Source: Rhineura floridana (Eukaryota > Chordata > Lepidosauria > Squamata > Rhineuridae). From it: a DNA stretch of 64,000 nt. Position 1 is the stretch's first letter, and each line of letters begins with the position of its first letter. Both the position numbers and the translations under genes were made by a program. The stretch covers positions 91,956,486 to 92,020,485 of the forward strand of contig NC_084487.1 of assembly GCF_030035675.1 (NCBI RefSeq), written 5' to 3'. Under the pieces are notes generated by a model. That model was not told the origin of the DNA, did no database searches, and saw nothing but the letters and a program-made list of their open reading frames with translations. Below are positions 9,125 to 21,198 of the stretch, piece after piece.

Positions 9125-9343
9125 CAGTAGGGCCCTGCTTCCCGGCGCTCCGCTTCCCGGCATTCCACTAATGCGGCGGCTTTCCTCTCCTCTTTAAAAG
9201 CCGCTTTTGCCGCTTTTGCGGCATTTTCGTGTCATTTTCGCGCGACATGCCCCATTAAAGTCAATGGGGTTCTGCCTTACAGCGATTTCCGCTTTACGGC
9301 GGGGGTCCAGAATGGAACCCGCCATGTAAGCGGGGCCCTACTG
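9125..9343. repeat. Tigger/pogo-like MITE
   Basis: The left end CAGTAGGGCCCTGCTTCCCG is matched by the inverted right end GCGGGGCCCTACTG (9,330-9,343). The 219-bp interior is unusually CpG-rich (GCGCGACATGCCCC, TTACGGCGGGGG). A TA precedes the left end; the right flank is TT, so the TA duplication is imperfect. The CAGTAGG-C-CCGCTT type of end is known from Tigger-type Tc/mariner elements; assignment by resemblance only. Confidence 0.7.
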
Positions 9344-10084
9344 TTTACTTTTGGCTTGCTGTAATGTATCTTTGAACTCTGATAATTCCACTTGCTTGCC
9401 TGGATAGAAAGGTGTGTGAGAGTGTGTGTAGAAAAGAGCCTATTGTACAAAGGTAAAATTTACATCTGTTGCTCCAACCACTTTATATCTGGCCCTGCTC
9501 ACCACTTGCATGTGCCCCCTCCCTGGAAGGTTGCGTAGAGGAAATGTGACCTAGGACTGAAAAAGCACCCTTGCTTCAAAGGGCTGATTGTGGTTAATTC
9601 AGACCTGCAGAATATGTGACACACCAAGGCAAACATAGTCCATCCACTAGCCGTGTATTTTGGCCTGTCAGGTGCTTGATAACAGGCAGAGCAAACCAGG
9701 TTTATCAAACACGTGCTCAGGCACCAACTGGTGAGCTGCATTTGTCTTGGTGGTTGAAAGTTATGTAGTTTGAATTTGAAGCATGTGAGCTGTCACAGAA
9801 ATGACCATGGCCCCATGGACTAGAAAGAAACAAAGTATGACTGAAAATCAATTACACTCAAAGGACTCCTGGAAGACACAGTCCGTGTGACTCGTGTAGT
9901 GCAGCCAGCAGTATGGAGAGACCCCAATTTATTCACTTGGTAGATGCATCTGCACTTTATGAACAAGCCCAAAGTTTTCTCAGCTCACTAAAGCATATCA
10001 GACCTTTGGCCTGTGCATAATGCAACAAACCTTTGGGCATGTGCAGATTGCTGGCATGTGTACAACATCAAAATAGACCCATTC
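9344..10084. other. No gene recognised
   Basis: No coding frame with a recognisable domain and no clear repeat was found on either strand. Confidence 0.5.
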
Positions 10085-10148
10085 TCCTCAATTGGGCTCC
10101 TTCTGGGAGGAAGAGCAGGATATAAATTTAATAAATACATAAATAAAT
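10085..10148 (+). repeat. L2-type LINE 3' tail
   Basis: CTTCTGGGAGGAAGAGCAGG, ATATAAATTTAATAAATA and ACATAAATAAATG: the short 3' end and microsatellite of an L2-type LINE, sense orientation; no coding part remains. Confidence 0.55.
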
Positions 10149-12079
10149 GCTAAGGGAAATGGCAGTCTGGCACAACATCTCATAGGCTACACCTGATTGA
10201 AAAACAGTCATAGTCTCTCAGACTAATCTAACTTGCAATGTGTTATTAGAAATAAACAAGATAAAGAGATATTGGAACTGCCCTGGAGCCTTAGGATACG
10301 ACAGTTAAGAAATCTATATAGATCTAGTGAATGCTGTGAACTATAGGCCTGCTGTTTTTCTCTGTACTGGAAGGGATGTCCATGGAAGAGTCTTCTGTCT
10401 CCAACATCTCTCTTCCTCCCTCCCTCCCTCCTCCCCTGCCTTTTTTTACTACTGGCAGAAACAAGAGAGTTAACTGTGTTGGATTTCATACAACAGCTAT
10501 AGAGGAGTCCCAGATGTCATTTTAATCCCTTCACATCTGTTATCCTAAAATAGTTATGCTTTTCCTCTGAATGGGAAAAATGTGTCATTCACCATTCTAC
10601 CTGTGTTATATTGAAATCCGTAAACTCAGTAAGAGGGCAGCATTTTGGGACATACCAAACATCCTGGATGTCTCAAGACAGGAAGAGCTCAACAAAACTT
10701 GCCAGGATTCAGCCAAGATATTACTATAGGATCTGGAAGAGGCTGGCCATTAAGCCTGGGTGGTAGGTAGGATAAGCTGTAGAATAACAAGGTGGCAGGC
10801 TAAGATAAGAAACTTGAGAATAGCAGAGGAACAGAGAGGAACTTTTCGACAATACTCAGTTTCAAAACAGCATTTCTGAAGAGTTAGAAGGACAACTGGT
10901 ATTCTTATGATATGTTGGACAGAATGTTGGATTTGGTTAGGGTGGACAACCCTCTGAGGACTAAAGGATAATACATTAGGAGCAAATGTTATATCATTTC
11001 TCCTTCATCAGTTGACAAATGCAGGATAAAAAAATGTCTGTACAAGTTTCTTATATTTGTGTTCAGTTATATATTTTGAAAGACAAAAGCTTAGTTTTCC
11101 TTGGGGAAAAAAAACTTTAAGAAATGCAGTATAATATTCTTGCATTACAAACTACAAAAAATTCAGTGTTCGTGTTCTTCAAATTTGTGTGGCAGGTGCA
11201 AGATTTCTAGATCATTTAACATATGCCATCTGAAGGCTATTTGGTATTCTGTTACATACTTCTCTTCTAAAGGAAGAATACACATATTAAGTACACATAT
11301 TAAAAGGGAAAAAACATACTTGACATTGTGATTGTTTTCGCTAATAAAATAATAATTCAGCAAGATCTCTGCCCTGGCAATTTACTTTATGAATAACATT
11401 GCCTCAGGAAAAACTTTAATTGATAAACGAATAGTATAATCTATCTATGAAGTGAATTTGACTTTATTAAATCTTTATTACTTTTAGCTACCATAGCATT
11501 AATTTTCTTTTGGGCTATGGGTGGTCCTGTCCTAAGATCATTTAGCAAGCCTGACACTATTTGCAGAAAATTGCTCACTGGTAATTTATTGTTCCTAGAA
11601 AATATTTCAGCTGGTGCTTTAATTTAATGATAAAGCATAATAATGACATTTAATTTCTCTCTGTGACCCTCATTTTACAAATATATAAGACAGGAGAATA
11701 CTGCAACATAAAAGCATTTTTCATTATAACTGTCTTGTCTTCAAGGAGGTTACGCCCTTTGCCGCTAACACATGTGGCCTTCTACTGTCAAGCATAACAG
11801 CCCCTTATCTCATTATTTATCTGCAAACAAAGTGGAAATGTTCTTTGGAGAGCCTTCTCAGCTGGATAACATGTAGTTGCTCCTTCACAACACAGATATT
11901 AATACTTGCACATCAAACATAATGGGGCCCCCTGCCTGACCCTGAATCCAGAAAGAGGTTGCATTCAATCTTGCAGCCTCTTGCATCAGCTCCTGGCTGG
12001 GTCAGGGGTCATAAAAGCCCGGCAGCCCTTTGGTGGCTGGTCTGCAGTTGGCAGGGTTGCACTTGTTACACTGTGGAAC
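10149..12079. other. AT-rich unique DNA, no gene recognised
   Basis: This is one of the longest stretches without visible repeats. The part at about 11,360-11,860 is AT-rich with many TAAT/ATTA cores, a composition seen in conserved non-coding elements. No coding frame with a domain was found. Confidence 0.45.
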
Positions 12080-12680
12080 GAGACATGTTGGGTGCCCCTG
12101 TGCACCCTCTCTGGCATTGTGAAACCCAGTTTGTACCTTGCTACACCAGTGAACTAAGGGCAATGAAATTGGCTGGACAACAGCTATAAGCACAAGCGGC
12201 AAAAGATGTGCTATGAGGCAATCAGGCATGAATAAAGCATCATAACCACACCTACTGTGCGGCGGTGAGGGAAGCAAAGAAGGCCCATTTCTCTGCCTCC
12301 ATCGCATTCCCAAGTAGCCATCCATCGGAGCTTTTTCATATTATCAGGGGTCTGTTAACATCAGCTCCAAGAAATGGAGTTTTAGACCCTTTGGAACCCC
12401 ACTGTAAATTGTTTGTGAGGCACTTCAAGGGTAAAGTTGCTTGCCTCCATAGCAATCTTCATGCCTCATCTACACCTAGTGTAGTCCCTAGTGAGGTGTC
12501 CAGTGCAACATCTGCTGTAAATTTAGGATCAGTTTCACTTGAGTCAGTGTGATGACATAGACAAGGTGCTTGCAACGATGCAGCCAGCAACATATCCACG
12601 TGACCCTTGCCTTTCTTGGCTTATTAAAGGTTGTCGAAGGGGTATGACCAAGTGGATTCAGTATCCATTACAGTCACACC
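12080..12680 (+). repeat. Old L2 LINE fragment
   Basis: GCGGCGGTGAGGGAAGCAAA and GAGCTTTTTCATATTATCAG, about 80 bp apart, align with the young L2 copy at about 39,430-39,520 (GCGGTGAGGGTGGCGAAAAA, GAGCTTTTTAGACTAGTCCG). It corresponds to the linker between endonuclease and RT. It is strongly diverged and frame-broken, so it is an old copy. Confidence 0.65.
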
Positions 12681-14984
12681 AATAGAAGAGACATCTAAAA
12701 GTTCCCTTGCTACCTTTACAAAAGTGGCTCTGTGCAGTAAGGCTTTTTTCCCCTACACATCAGTAGACATAGTTAAAGTGTCTCCAATTTGCCCTTAGTA
12801 TATCCAGTTATCTGAATAAATGAATAAAGAAAATTGAGAATAAAAGCCTCAATTTACATGACACTTAGAGCTCTCTACATACAGATCTCCAGTTTTCCAC
12901 AGGGTCTCCAGGAATGCCAACTCTATGACACCATTAATATTCTATGAAAAAAAATATGTACCATGATTCTGTGTTTGTACAAATTGCCATATAATTTGCC
13001 TTCTTCCTGAGATGTCACATAACATCTGTTTCTGCTTCATTAATGCAACAGTATGGCATGGATCAGTCTTCGACTTAGTCCTTGCAAATGAAAAAACAGG
13101 TATTATTTTGATCAGCTGTTAGGTCTTTCAGGAGCATAGTAAGATTTCTACCACAAGTTGACTCTCAGGGAACTGGCTTGGTAAAACTAGAGCATCTCTG
13201 TTCCTGGGTAAATAGAAATAACCATTTCAAACTGGTAGCTTATCAAGGTGTGCATATAACCCCTGAGGAAACCAGTAGTTCCATATTTCTGTGCCTGATC
13301 ATAGATGAATGCAGACAACCATCTAAATGTGGAGACAAACACTTAGTAAGCTAGTCATTTGTAGTGTCCTGCCAAATGTGATAATTTGACCATACCTCCA
13401 CTTCTTCCTCCCTTCCTGATTGGTAAATTCTTCATCATTTGAGTGGATAGAAGTTACCATTCTGCTACAGTTTCTACCATAGATTTCATCACGTACCAGT
13501 AAAGTTGGTGCACTCATGCTCCTTGGTCAAGCCATCACTTTGTTTTGCTTCTTCTGAACCTCATCAGCCCTTGTTTCTACCTTCCATCATGCTTGTGTCC
13601 AGCTGATTGTCTCATTTACTGATCCTCTGATTTCATAATTCCCTGCTGCATTATCTTGTTCTATGCCACCTAGTATAAAAGCTCTTAATTAAAATAAATT
13701 GGTTTCCCACATCTCATTCATGTTAGAAGAGCAAAAAGACAGCTGTTAACCCACAAGATACTCATGCTTTCAGTTACACCAGGAGAGGAAAAAAGAATAA
13801 AAGAACATACATTGATTGGGCTAAAAATGGCACATTACGGATTCTACAAGTGCTACCTGTCTACTATAATACATATAAATTTCATTTGGTCTCCATGAGC
13901 CAGTTAAAAAAATCATTTGAGTCTCATATATATTTTATCCCCAAGTTCAAATAGCTGATAAGAGTAACATTTTGGAGGGGCTTAAAAATATATGTTGCTG
14001 TAAGCATAAAAGTAGGTCAAGTGACTTTGGCTGTACTATATTGTATATCTTGTGCAATTTAGCAAGGTCCATCTTCCAGAAATAGCATACGTCTGTAAAA
14101 AGTTAAATAGACTCCCATTAAAATCAGTGTAAAAAGAAACACTTTAGGCACGATTCAGCCAAAGATGAACATTTTTAAGAATAGTTTAGCATGTGCTTAC
14201 AACTTTTCTATTGAAATCAGTGGGACTTTTAAAGTAGCTTAATTTTGGCTACATCACACTCTTTATTTGCATTTTAAATTTCTAAAATAATTTATAATGT
14301 ATTATTAAATTTGATAGGTTGGATTAAGGAGGCCCTTATACATGTGAAAGACATCTTTCACTTACAGAACTTCTATTTTTTAATACTTTGCAACAGAGAA
14401 TTGCATAAGAAAAGTAAAACTAAATGGAAAGATGTGTCCATCCACTTGTGGAAGAACTTGAGCAATGAATGGCACAAGTGGAGACATGAGTACTACTATA
14501 GAACCTACCTAATAAAAAAAGTCAGTGAAGGTTTTGCACAGTAACTTGTGCAAATGTTTGTGTAACACCATGAGTAGCTATTTTCCTTTTACTCATGCAT
14601 CTTTGGATTAAACCCAAACTATTTTAATAACATTAACAATCTAAAGCAAGATCTTCAAGTGTAGGCTTTTGAAATGAAAATATACCTTTTGATGTGCATC
14701 TAAAAATGACTGATGTTGCAAAGCTGCCATTTTTCTAGGTGCTTTAAGTTCATTCATAATGTACCTCTTACACGTGAGATAGATTTGTATGCAAATATAG
14801 CCCTTAGTGCCTGGAAACCATTACCAGCAGCCAGCTGGAGTCGCAGAAAAACAAAGTCAGTAATAGTGCTTAGTATCTGCCCCAATGCAAAGCCTTCATT
14901 TGGCCTATAGGTGGGGTGGATGTCCCTTGAATCCATCAGAAAGTCATTATCCCAATTCTTACCCTGGTATCCCAGGAGATCACC
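12681..14984. other. No gene recognised
   Basis: AT-rich sequence without a coding frame that shows a domain. The open frames at 13,323-13,517 and 14,311-14,544 are short and unremarkable. Confidence 0.5.
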
Positions 14985-15060
14985 TTTGTTGTTATATGCC
15001 TTCAGGTCGATTAGGACTTATGGCCACCCTATGAATCAGCGACCTAGACACCCTAAAACA
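14985..15060 (-). repeat. BovB/Sauria SINE tail, antisense
   Basis: TTGTTATATGCCTTCAGGTC, GATTAGGACTTATGGCCACC and CTATGAATCAGCGACCTAGA: the 3' end shared by BovB LINEs and Sauria SINEs, on the minus strand. Confidence 0.6.
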
Positions 15061-15748
15061 GCCATTGAATCAACAGCCACTGCCACCTTTAAATTAACAG
15101 AGCAGTATGATTCTTTTAAGAAATTTACAGGAACACAATGGAGAATTGAATCACCATTCTACGCTCAACCTCTGTCCACCTGTCTTCTAGAGTAGGGGTG
15201 GGGAACAAAATCTAAACTGTTGACCAGATCCACCCCCTGCAGACCACTTTGAAAGGGGAGAGGGGCCAACCACTTGTCAGTCACCTGATGTCAGGTGACT
15301 TAATTTCAAAGGAAATAATCAAGAGTATGCTACCAATTCTGTCCTTTCTTCCTTTATAGGCACAGCTTAAATTCAAGCCAAGCCTGATTATTCCTTTGCA
15401 GACCAGCTCGAGTTCAATCTGGGCTCTAGATGGTTAAATGAAGTAGCATGACTGTAATGGTCATAGCAATAATGTGGGGTGAGATACATCAGTTCAAAAT
15501 TTGTCCAGATCAGAAGACACCAGTAGTAATTAACCAAACAATCAAATTTATTAACAAAACACAGAAAACATTAAATTTGCTTCAATAAAATTTTGCTTCT
15601 AATTTCCAACTTTGCTTTAGCTGCTATAATAGGCAAGTAGTTCATCTCTTATATCCATCAGAAGATCAATTTTAAGAAGCAACAATTGGGTCAGGAATGA
15701 AATGTTTCTATCTTCCTAGCTGATGCACTCCCAAAAGCATGGCTAGCT
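15061..15748. other. No gene recognised; MITE remnant near 15,195
   Basis: GTAGGGGTGGGGAACAAAAT near 15,194 resembles the end of a common squamate hAT-type MITE, but its other end is not found. The remainder shows nothing recognisable. Confidence 0.4.
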
Positions 15749-15828
15749 TGTTGTTGTTATGTGCCTTCAAGTCAGTTAAGACTTATGGCGACCCTATGAA
15801 TCAGTGACCTCCAATAGCATCTGTCGTG

Positions 15829-15842
15829 AACCACCCTGTTCA
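15829..15842. repeat. Target-site duplication, left copy
   Basis: AACCACCCTGTTCA, identical to 20,815-20,828, flanks LINE copy 1 and is native BovB tail sequence. Confidence 0.9.
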
Positions 15843-15843
15843 T

Positions 15844-17018
15844 CCAAGAGAAAATTTATAATAAACCAGAGTAGCTACTCAAAGTTTCATAAGAAGAGTA
15901 AAAATGTTAAACACCTAAAAATACGACATAATACCAACAAATTATTCTTTCGGAAATTATTCAAAATAATGGATATTACTTTAAAACAGAATAAGAAACT
16001 GTCCATTAAGAACACAGTTAAGCCTATACGAACAAAGCTTAATCTCAGCAAGAATGGATATAATAGTAAGGCCTGCGTCAAATCTGTGGCAGCTCCGCCA
16101 CCTTTTATTGCTAATACCCAGCCTCTGTTATGGGCTCTGGATCAGCAGGATTTCTGGTCTCTCAGGCCGTTTCACCTGGAATCATCTCAGAAAATACCCT
16201 GGAAGATGAGGAAAACTCCAAATTGGTCCCTTATACTTAATAAATGCAAACTGGTCCTCTCAAATTATCCGAAACCCAAAGGACTTTTATCTCAAAAAGA
16301 ACGTAAAAGCCACTTTTTACAAATCACAGAAAATGCTACAATGGGCTCAATAATCATGGAAGAAATATTACAAATAGAATATTTATTCTATAATTATGTC
16401 AATGCTCGTCTGGTGGTGACCTTTAAAGACTCGATTAAAGCTAAATTGCTTCTTGACAACAAAGGGATGTTACAAGCTAGAGGCATATTAGTGTCTAGAA
16501 TGTTTTCAAACCTTGCACCACCCCAACCATTAGTCACCCTCCCTCCAATTGACAAGATCGAAATAATGCCAAACTCTTGCAGCACTTTGGAGGTAAATTT
16601 AATTGACCTTGAAAAGGAGGACTGCTGCTCCCCCGTCAAACTGCATAGCGCACGGCTCTTAAAGGCACAATCTGGGTTACCAACTCAAAAGGTGATGCTA
16701 CCCCTCATTGACAAAGAGAAAATGCTAATCAACTCCTTCTCGAACCTACCAGTAGCAGACCAAACTGAAATTATAACAAGACTCATTACACTAAAATCTC
16801 TTCTGGAAAGTAGAATGACCTTCTTGGTGAACGAGGTCAACAACGGGAAAGTATCTGCTAATAAGGAGATCATTGGGGACCCTCCTGTTGTTCATTTGGA
16901 CTACCTAGTGGGCGGATCTCCCGGACCATCTGAGGTTGAAAGAAGTGTCCCTTGTACCTTGACTCCTGCTGAAATGAACCTAACCGCCCTATCCATGCTA
17001 CGGCCCCACAGAAAGTAG
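15844..17018 (+). CDS. LINE copy 1 ORF1 protein, 5'-truncated
   Basis: About 390 codons stay open to the TAG at 17,016-17,018. The frame enters from BovB sequence on the left, so the true start is lost. There is a basic N-terminal part (KKSKNVKHLKIRHNTNK), a central globular region with WSLILN, GLLSQKERKSHF and ARLVVTFKDSIKAKLLL that fits an RRM-like fold (about 97 residues), and a C-terminal segment MLINSFSNLPVADQTEIITR. The corresponding protein at 59.5 kb has the same order and the similar segment ELINSFHTFTDSEQTEVINK. ORF1 proteins of this kind bind the LINE RNA. It is probably non-functional because of the truncation. Confidence 0.75.
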
Positions 17019-17203
17019 ACAACTTTAAGAACTCTTTACCAATCACCCGGAAGCCAATAATATCTAATGTAAGTAGGATGGACCCATATCTGGAGGAAAT
17101 CACCCCCACTGAGCCTTCGCTGGTCTTACCACCTACTTTAATGATAAAGCAAACTTATCCATCTGCTCAATCTGTTTTAATCTAACAACCAGCTAAGCAG
17201 CCT

Positions 17204-20200
17204 ATGGCAAATTTGGCATTTTTGTCATGGAATACTGCTGGGTGGAAGAACAAATCCTATGACCCAAACTTTCTAGACTACCTAAGAAAACATGATGTCA
17301 TCCTGTTGCAAGAGACATGGTCAAGTGGCAAAATGCACTTGAATGGATATATGTCCTATACGCTGTCAGCAATCTCAAGTACCAAGGGTGGACGGCCTAA
17401 AAGAGGACTGTGTTTGCTCATTTCTACCATCTTACGAGCCACTATTATTAACACGGTCCTGCTGGCAGGGCTGGCCATCTCAATAGTCCTCAATTTTACC
17501 TGGGCACAGATATTGATTGTAAATATATACTTACCTCCATGCTGTCAAAAAAAATCTGCGAAGACAGCGATGGTAAGGGTAGAGGAATATATTGCTAAGT
17601 TGTCCATTTCATTCCCAACAGTCCATGGTCATTTTAGCAGGGGACTTTAACGCAAGAATTGGCCCATCTGATGAAGCCCTTTACTCCCGCTTTAATGAAC
17701 CTCTGCCAGTAATAGGGGATATGTTTAACATTCCGACAAGACACTCAAAAGACGGAGGCATTAACTATCCCGGGCTTTGTCTGATGCAGCTGACGAACAA
17801 TCTGAACCTGACTCTGGTAAATGGACGAGCCAATGGAGATAACAACGGTGAACTCACTTTTGCATCTGGTGCTAGAGTATCTACTATGGACTACTTCATC
17901 ATCTCCCAAGAGCTCTTCCATGCCGTAGCCACCTGTATTGTGGAAAATTGCCCTGAAAGTGACCACTTACCGCTTTCTCTTTCTCTATCTTGTGGCAACC
18001 AACCCATTTATATTGACCAAAGACCAATCCTTAATGAGGAATTTGAAGTGCGAGCGGCATGCATTAGATGGTCGGCCAAATTGGACACTGATTTAAAAGG
18101 GCTATTAAACTCTGACCGCTGCCTGTCATTGTGTGATGCGCTTATAGCTACAACTTCCGCTGATTCTGCTCTAGATAAATTCCAACAACTGATATTGTTC
18201 CTTCAAAAGAACATTTTATCCAAAGCGGCGTCTAAGCCCTCTAGATCTATCTGCTATTCCAAATCTTGGTTCGATCATGATTGCATAGCTCAGAAGAAAC
18301 TCCTTATTGCAAAGTATAGAGCTTATAGAGACACCAATTCCCCTCCACTATTTTTACAATGGATGGAGGAGAAAAAACGTTATAAACAGTTAATTAAAGT
18401 CAAAAAAGCTCTGGCACAAAAAGAAGACTGGCAATGTCTGTTAAAAGCATCCAGAGTAAAGGATTCATCTACCTTTTGGAAATTAGTCGCAAAGGGTTGG
18501 CCTAGTTCCGCGCCTAACTTGGATTATCATATATCAGCGGCTACCTGGGAAGACCACTTCACTAAAATCTATGCAGGAGAACAGATATCAGTCAATTAAG
18601 TTCCAGGGTCACAATTTCCCTGAATGGCCGCATGTCACCTCTAAAGAAATAGTCAATCGAATTGCTAAATTGAAAACAGGAAAAGCACCTGGATCGGATA
18701 ATATTCCACCAGAGCTTTTCAAAGCTAATGTTGACTGGTGGGTGCTGGTTCTAGCTACCCTATTCACACGTATTGACTCTGACATTGTCATTCCAGATGA
18801 CTGGGGCTTGGCAATAATTATTCCAATCTTCAAAAAAGGTACTAGATCTGATCCGGCCAATTACAGATCGATCAGTCTGTTAAATATTATCAGTAAGATC
18901 TATGCCAGCCACTTAAGTGACAAACTTCAAACTTGGATGGAACAAGAAAATATTCTTGAGGAACAACAGGCAGGATTTAGAGCTGGTCGCTCCATAATGG
19001 ATCACGGTCTTGTCTTATCCCATCTGATAGAAAAATATTCAACACCCCCTGGAGGAGCTCTTTATACAGCATTTATCAATTTTAAGGCAGCCTTCGATAT
19101 GATACCTAGATATAAACTTTGGGAAAAGCTAGAGTCTACTAATATAGACAGACACCTGCTTGCTTTAATACGTTGTCTATATGAATCCACCTATTTACGA
19201 ATTAGATGAAATAGCACTGGTCATCTATCCAAGGCCATTCCAACTTTCAAAGACGTTAAACAGGGATGAATTTTGGCTCCCAGGCTGTTTAATCTATATA
19301 TCAACTCCTTGGTTAAAACTCTGTCATCTATAGGAAATCATTATCCCAATTTATCCAAGAGGCCTATATCTATTCTCCTATATGCCGATGATCTTGTTCT
19401 CCTCTCGTTGACCCCTGTAGGCTAGTTACTGCAGGAATGAGCTTCTGGAAATTAACCATAACAAATCGAAAGTTGTGGTCTTTTCCAGAAGAAGATTAAA
19501 TCACCGTTGGCATATCACCGATCATCCTATAGAGCAGGTTAAATCCTTTAGATATCTTGGGATGATATTTCATTCCTCAGGATCCTGGCGCCCCCAAGTA
19601 AACAATGCTACTGCCAATGCTCATAGAACCACTAAGGTGCTTCTTTCCTTTTATTATAACAAAGGAGGAGAGTATGTTCCTTCTGCCATTCAGATTTTTG
19701 TGGCCAAAGTAATCGCCCAGCTATTATATGGTGCCCAAATAGGTACTTATAATGACTACACGCCTTTGGAGGTAGTTCAGACAAAAATTTTGAGATCAAT
19801 TCTCGGTATTCCATCCTGTGTCCCTAACTCCATATTGCGCCTAGAAGCAAGTCTCATTACGATCGAGGCCCGCATTTGGTTGCTTAAATTTAAATTATGG
19901 CTAAAATTGTTGTTTGTCCTGGTAGGCTTGGCCCCATTAACATTAACTGATGCTTTTTGCTCAAAATGGAAAAAGTCCCTAACAAGCAAATTACTATATT
20001 TAGGGTTCGCTCTACCTATGATTTTGACATTGGGTTTCTCCAAAGCAAAATCCCTCATCTTCCAAAGAATTTATGACATAGAATTACAAGCCCATTTAAA
20101 CAGGGTGGAAACATACCCAGACCTTAGGTTTAACACAAGGTTATTTGCTCTGGCTCGTTATTTGTTTAATTTGACTGTCCCAAGGTTTAGGAGGGCGTTT

Positions 20201-20512
20201 ACCCTTGCAAAATTTAATGTATTACCATCGACACTCTTGGAGGGCAGATTCAAAAAAATCAAATATGATGAACGGAAATGCCCATGTGGCAATGACGCAG
20301 TGGAGTCGGTTTGTCATGTGTTGCTCCGCTGCCCTTTTTATCATGATCTTCGAGCCATTCTAATTACACCAATTTTGCAGAGAATTCCTCCTAGAGATGA
20401 AAGCTTCGCTGTGGGTTATCTTTTGTCTGATCATGTCTCTTTTGTGACAGCTAAGGTAGCTAGTTTCTGTGCTGCCGCTATCCGTGTCAGGAAGATTGTG
20501 GTGTCTGCTTAA
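17204..20512 (+). pseudogene. LINE copy 1 ORF2 (endonuclease and reverse transcriptase), broken
   Basis: ORF2 begins at ATG 17,204 (MANLAFLSWNTAGW). The endonuclease motifs are LLQETW, IYLPP, GDFNARIG and ESDHLPL. The RT follows with GKAPGSDNIPPELF, PIFKKG, NYRSISLLN, QAGFRAGRS and YADDLVLL, and a C-terminal C-P-C-G...H...C motif near 20,278-20,335. Frame changes lie near 17,620-17,650 and 18,571-18,599, and stops interrupt the RT around 19,207, 19,264 and 19,423. From 19,475 to 20,512 the frame is open again. It is inactive but moderately young. Confidence 0.85.
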
Positions 20513-20814
20513 CTTGCGCGAGATTCTCAGTAGCTTTCTATTAATTGAATGTAATATTATTATACTCTGCTGATGTTGTCTGTTCTGTAAAATATTTTAG
20601 AGAAACTGATGCTCCTTGTGGTGCACCTGACTAGTTAGAGGATAAATTCCTACTTTGCTGAAATGTCAAGCATAATTTTAAGTCTTATAGGAAAAGTGGT
20701 AAGGAAAATATTTGGTTTTAAAAGTGATGTTTTAGTGATAAATGTTGGTTTCATAAATATCTTAATGTTCTTGTTTGGTCTATGACTGTAATAAATTTCA
20801 TTGTCAGTATCGTT

Positions 20815-20828
20815 AACCACCCTGTTCA
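20815..20828. repeat. Target-site duplication, right copy
   Basis: AACCACCCTGTTCA, matching 15,829-15,842 without mismatch; it continues directly into BovB sequence. Confidence 0.9.
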
Positions 20829-21198
20829 GATCTTGTAAGTTCAGATCTGTGGCTTCCTTTATGGAATCATTACATCTCTTGTTTGGCCTTCCTCTTTTTC
20901 TATTCCCTTCTGTTTTCCCCAGTTTATTTTTCTCTTATCCGCTTTTTTCACTGTCCAACTTTTCACATCCATACATAGAGATCGGGAATACCATGGTCTG
21001 AATGATCCTGACTTTAGTGTTCAGTGATACATCTTTGCATTTCAGGACCTTTTCTAGTTCTCTCACAGCTGCCCTCCCCAATCCTAGCCTTCTTCTGATT
21101 TCTTGACTATTGTCTCCATTTTGGTTAATGACTGTGCCAAGGTATTGATAATCCTTGACAAGTTCAATGTCCTCATTGTCAACTTTAAAGTTACATAA

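Larger units (their letters stand above)
15843..20814 (+). mobile_element. Two-ORF LINE (I-group/Vingi-like), copy 1, inserted in BovB
   Basis: The insertion is bounded by a perfect 14-bp target duplication AACCACCCTGTTCA (15,829-15,842 and 20,815-20,828) lying in the BovB tail. The element is truncated at its 5' end inside ORF1, then carries the rest of ORF1, a 185-bp spacer, ORF2 (apurinic-type endonuclease, reverse transcriptase, C-terminal CCHC) and about 300 bp of 3' UTR with AATAAA about 25 bp from the end. It lacks a long poly(A) tail. The clade is inferred from domain order and motif wording; CR1, L2 and BovB are excluded. Confidence 0.85.

Noticed and set aside
15804-15843. Start of the 404-codon frame of LINE copy 1 at 15,804
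   Set aside because: The codon is GTG and lies in BovB tail sequence left of the target duplication, so the ORF1 frame enters from foreign DNA and has no real start here.
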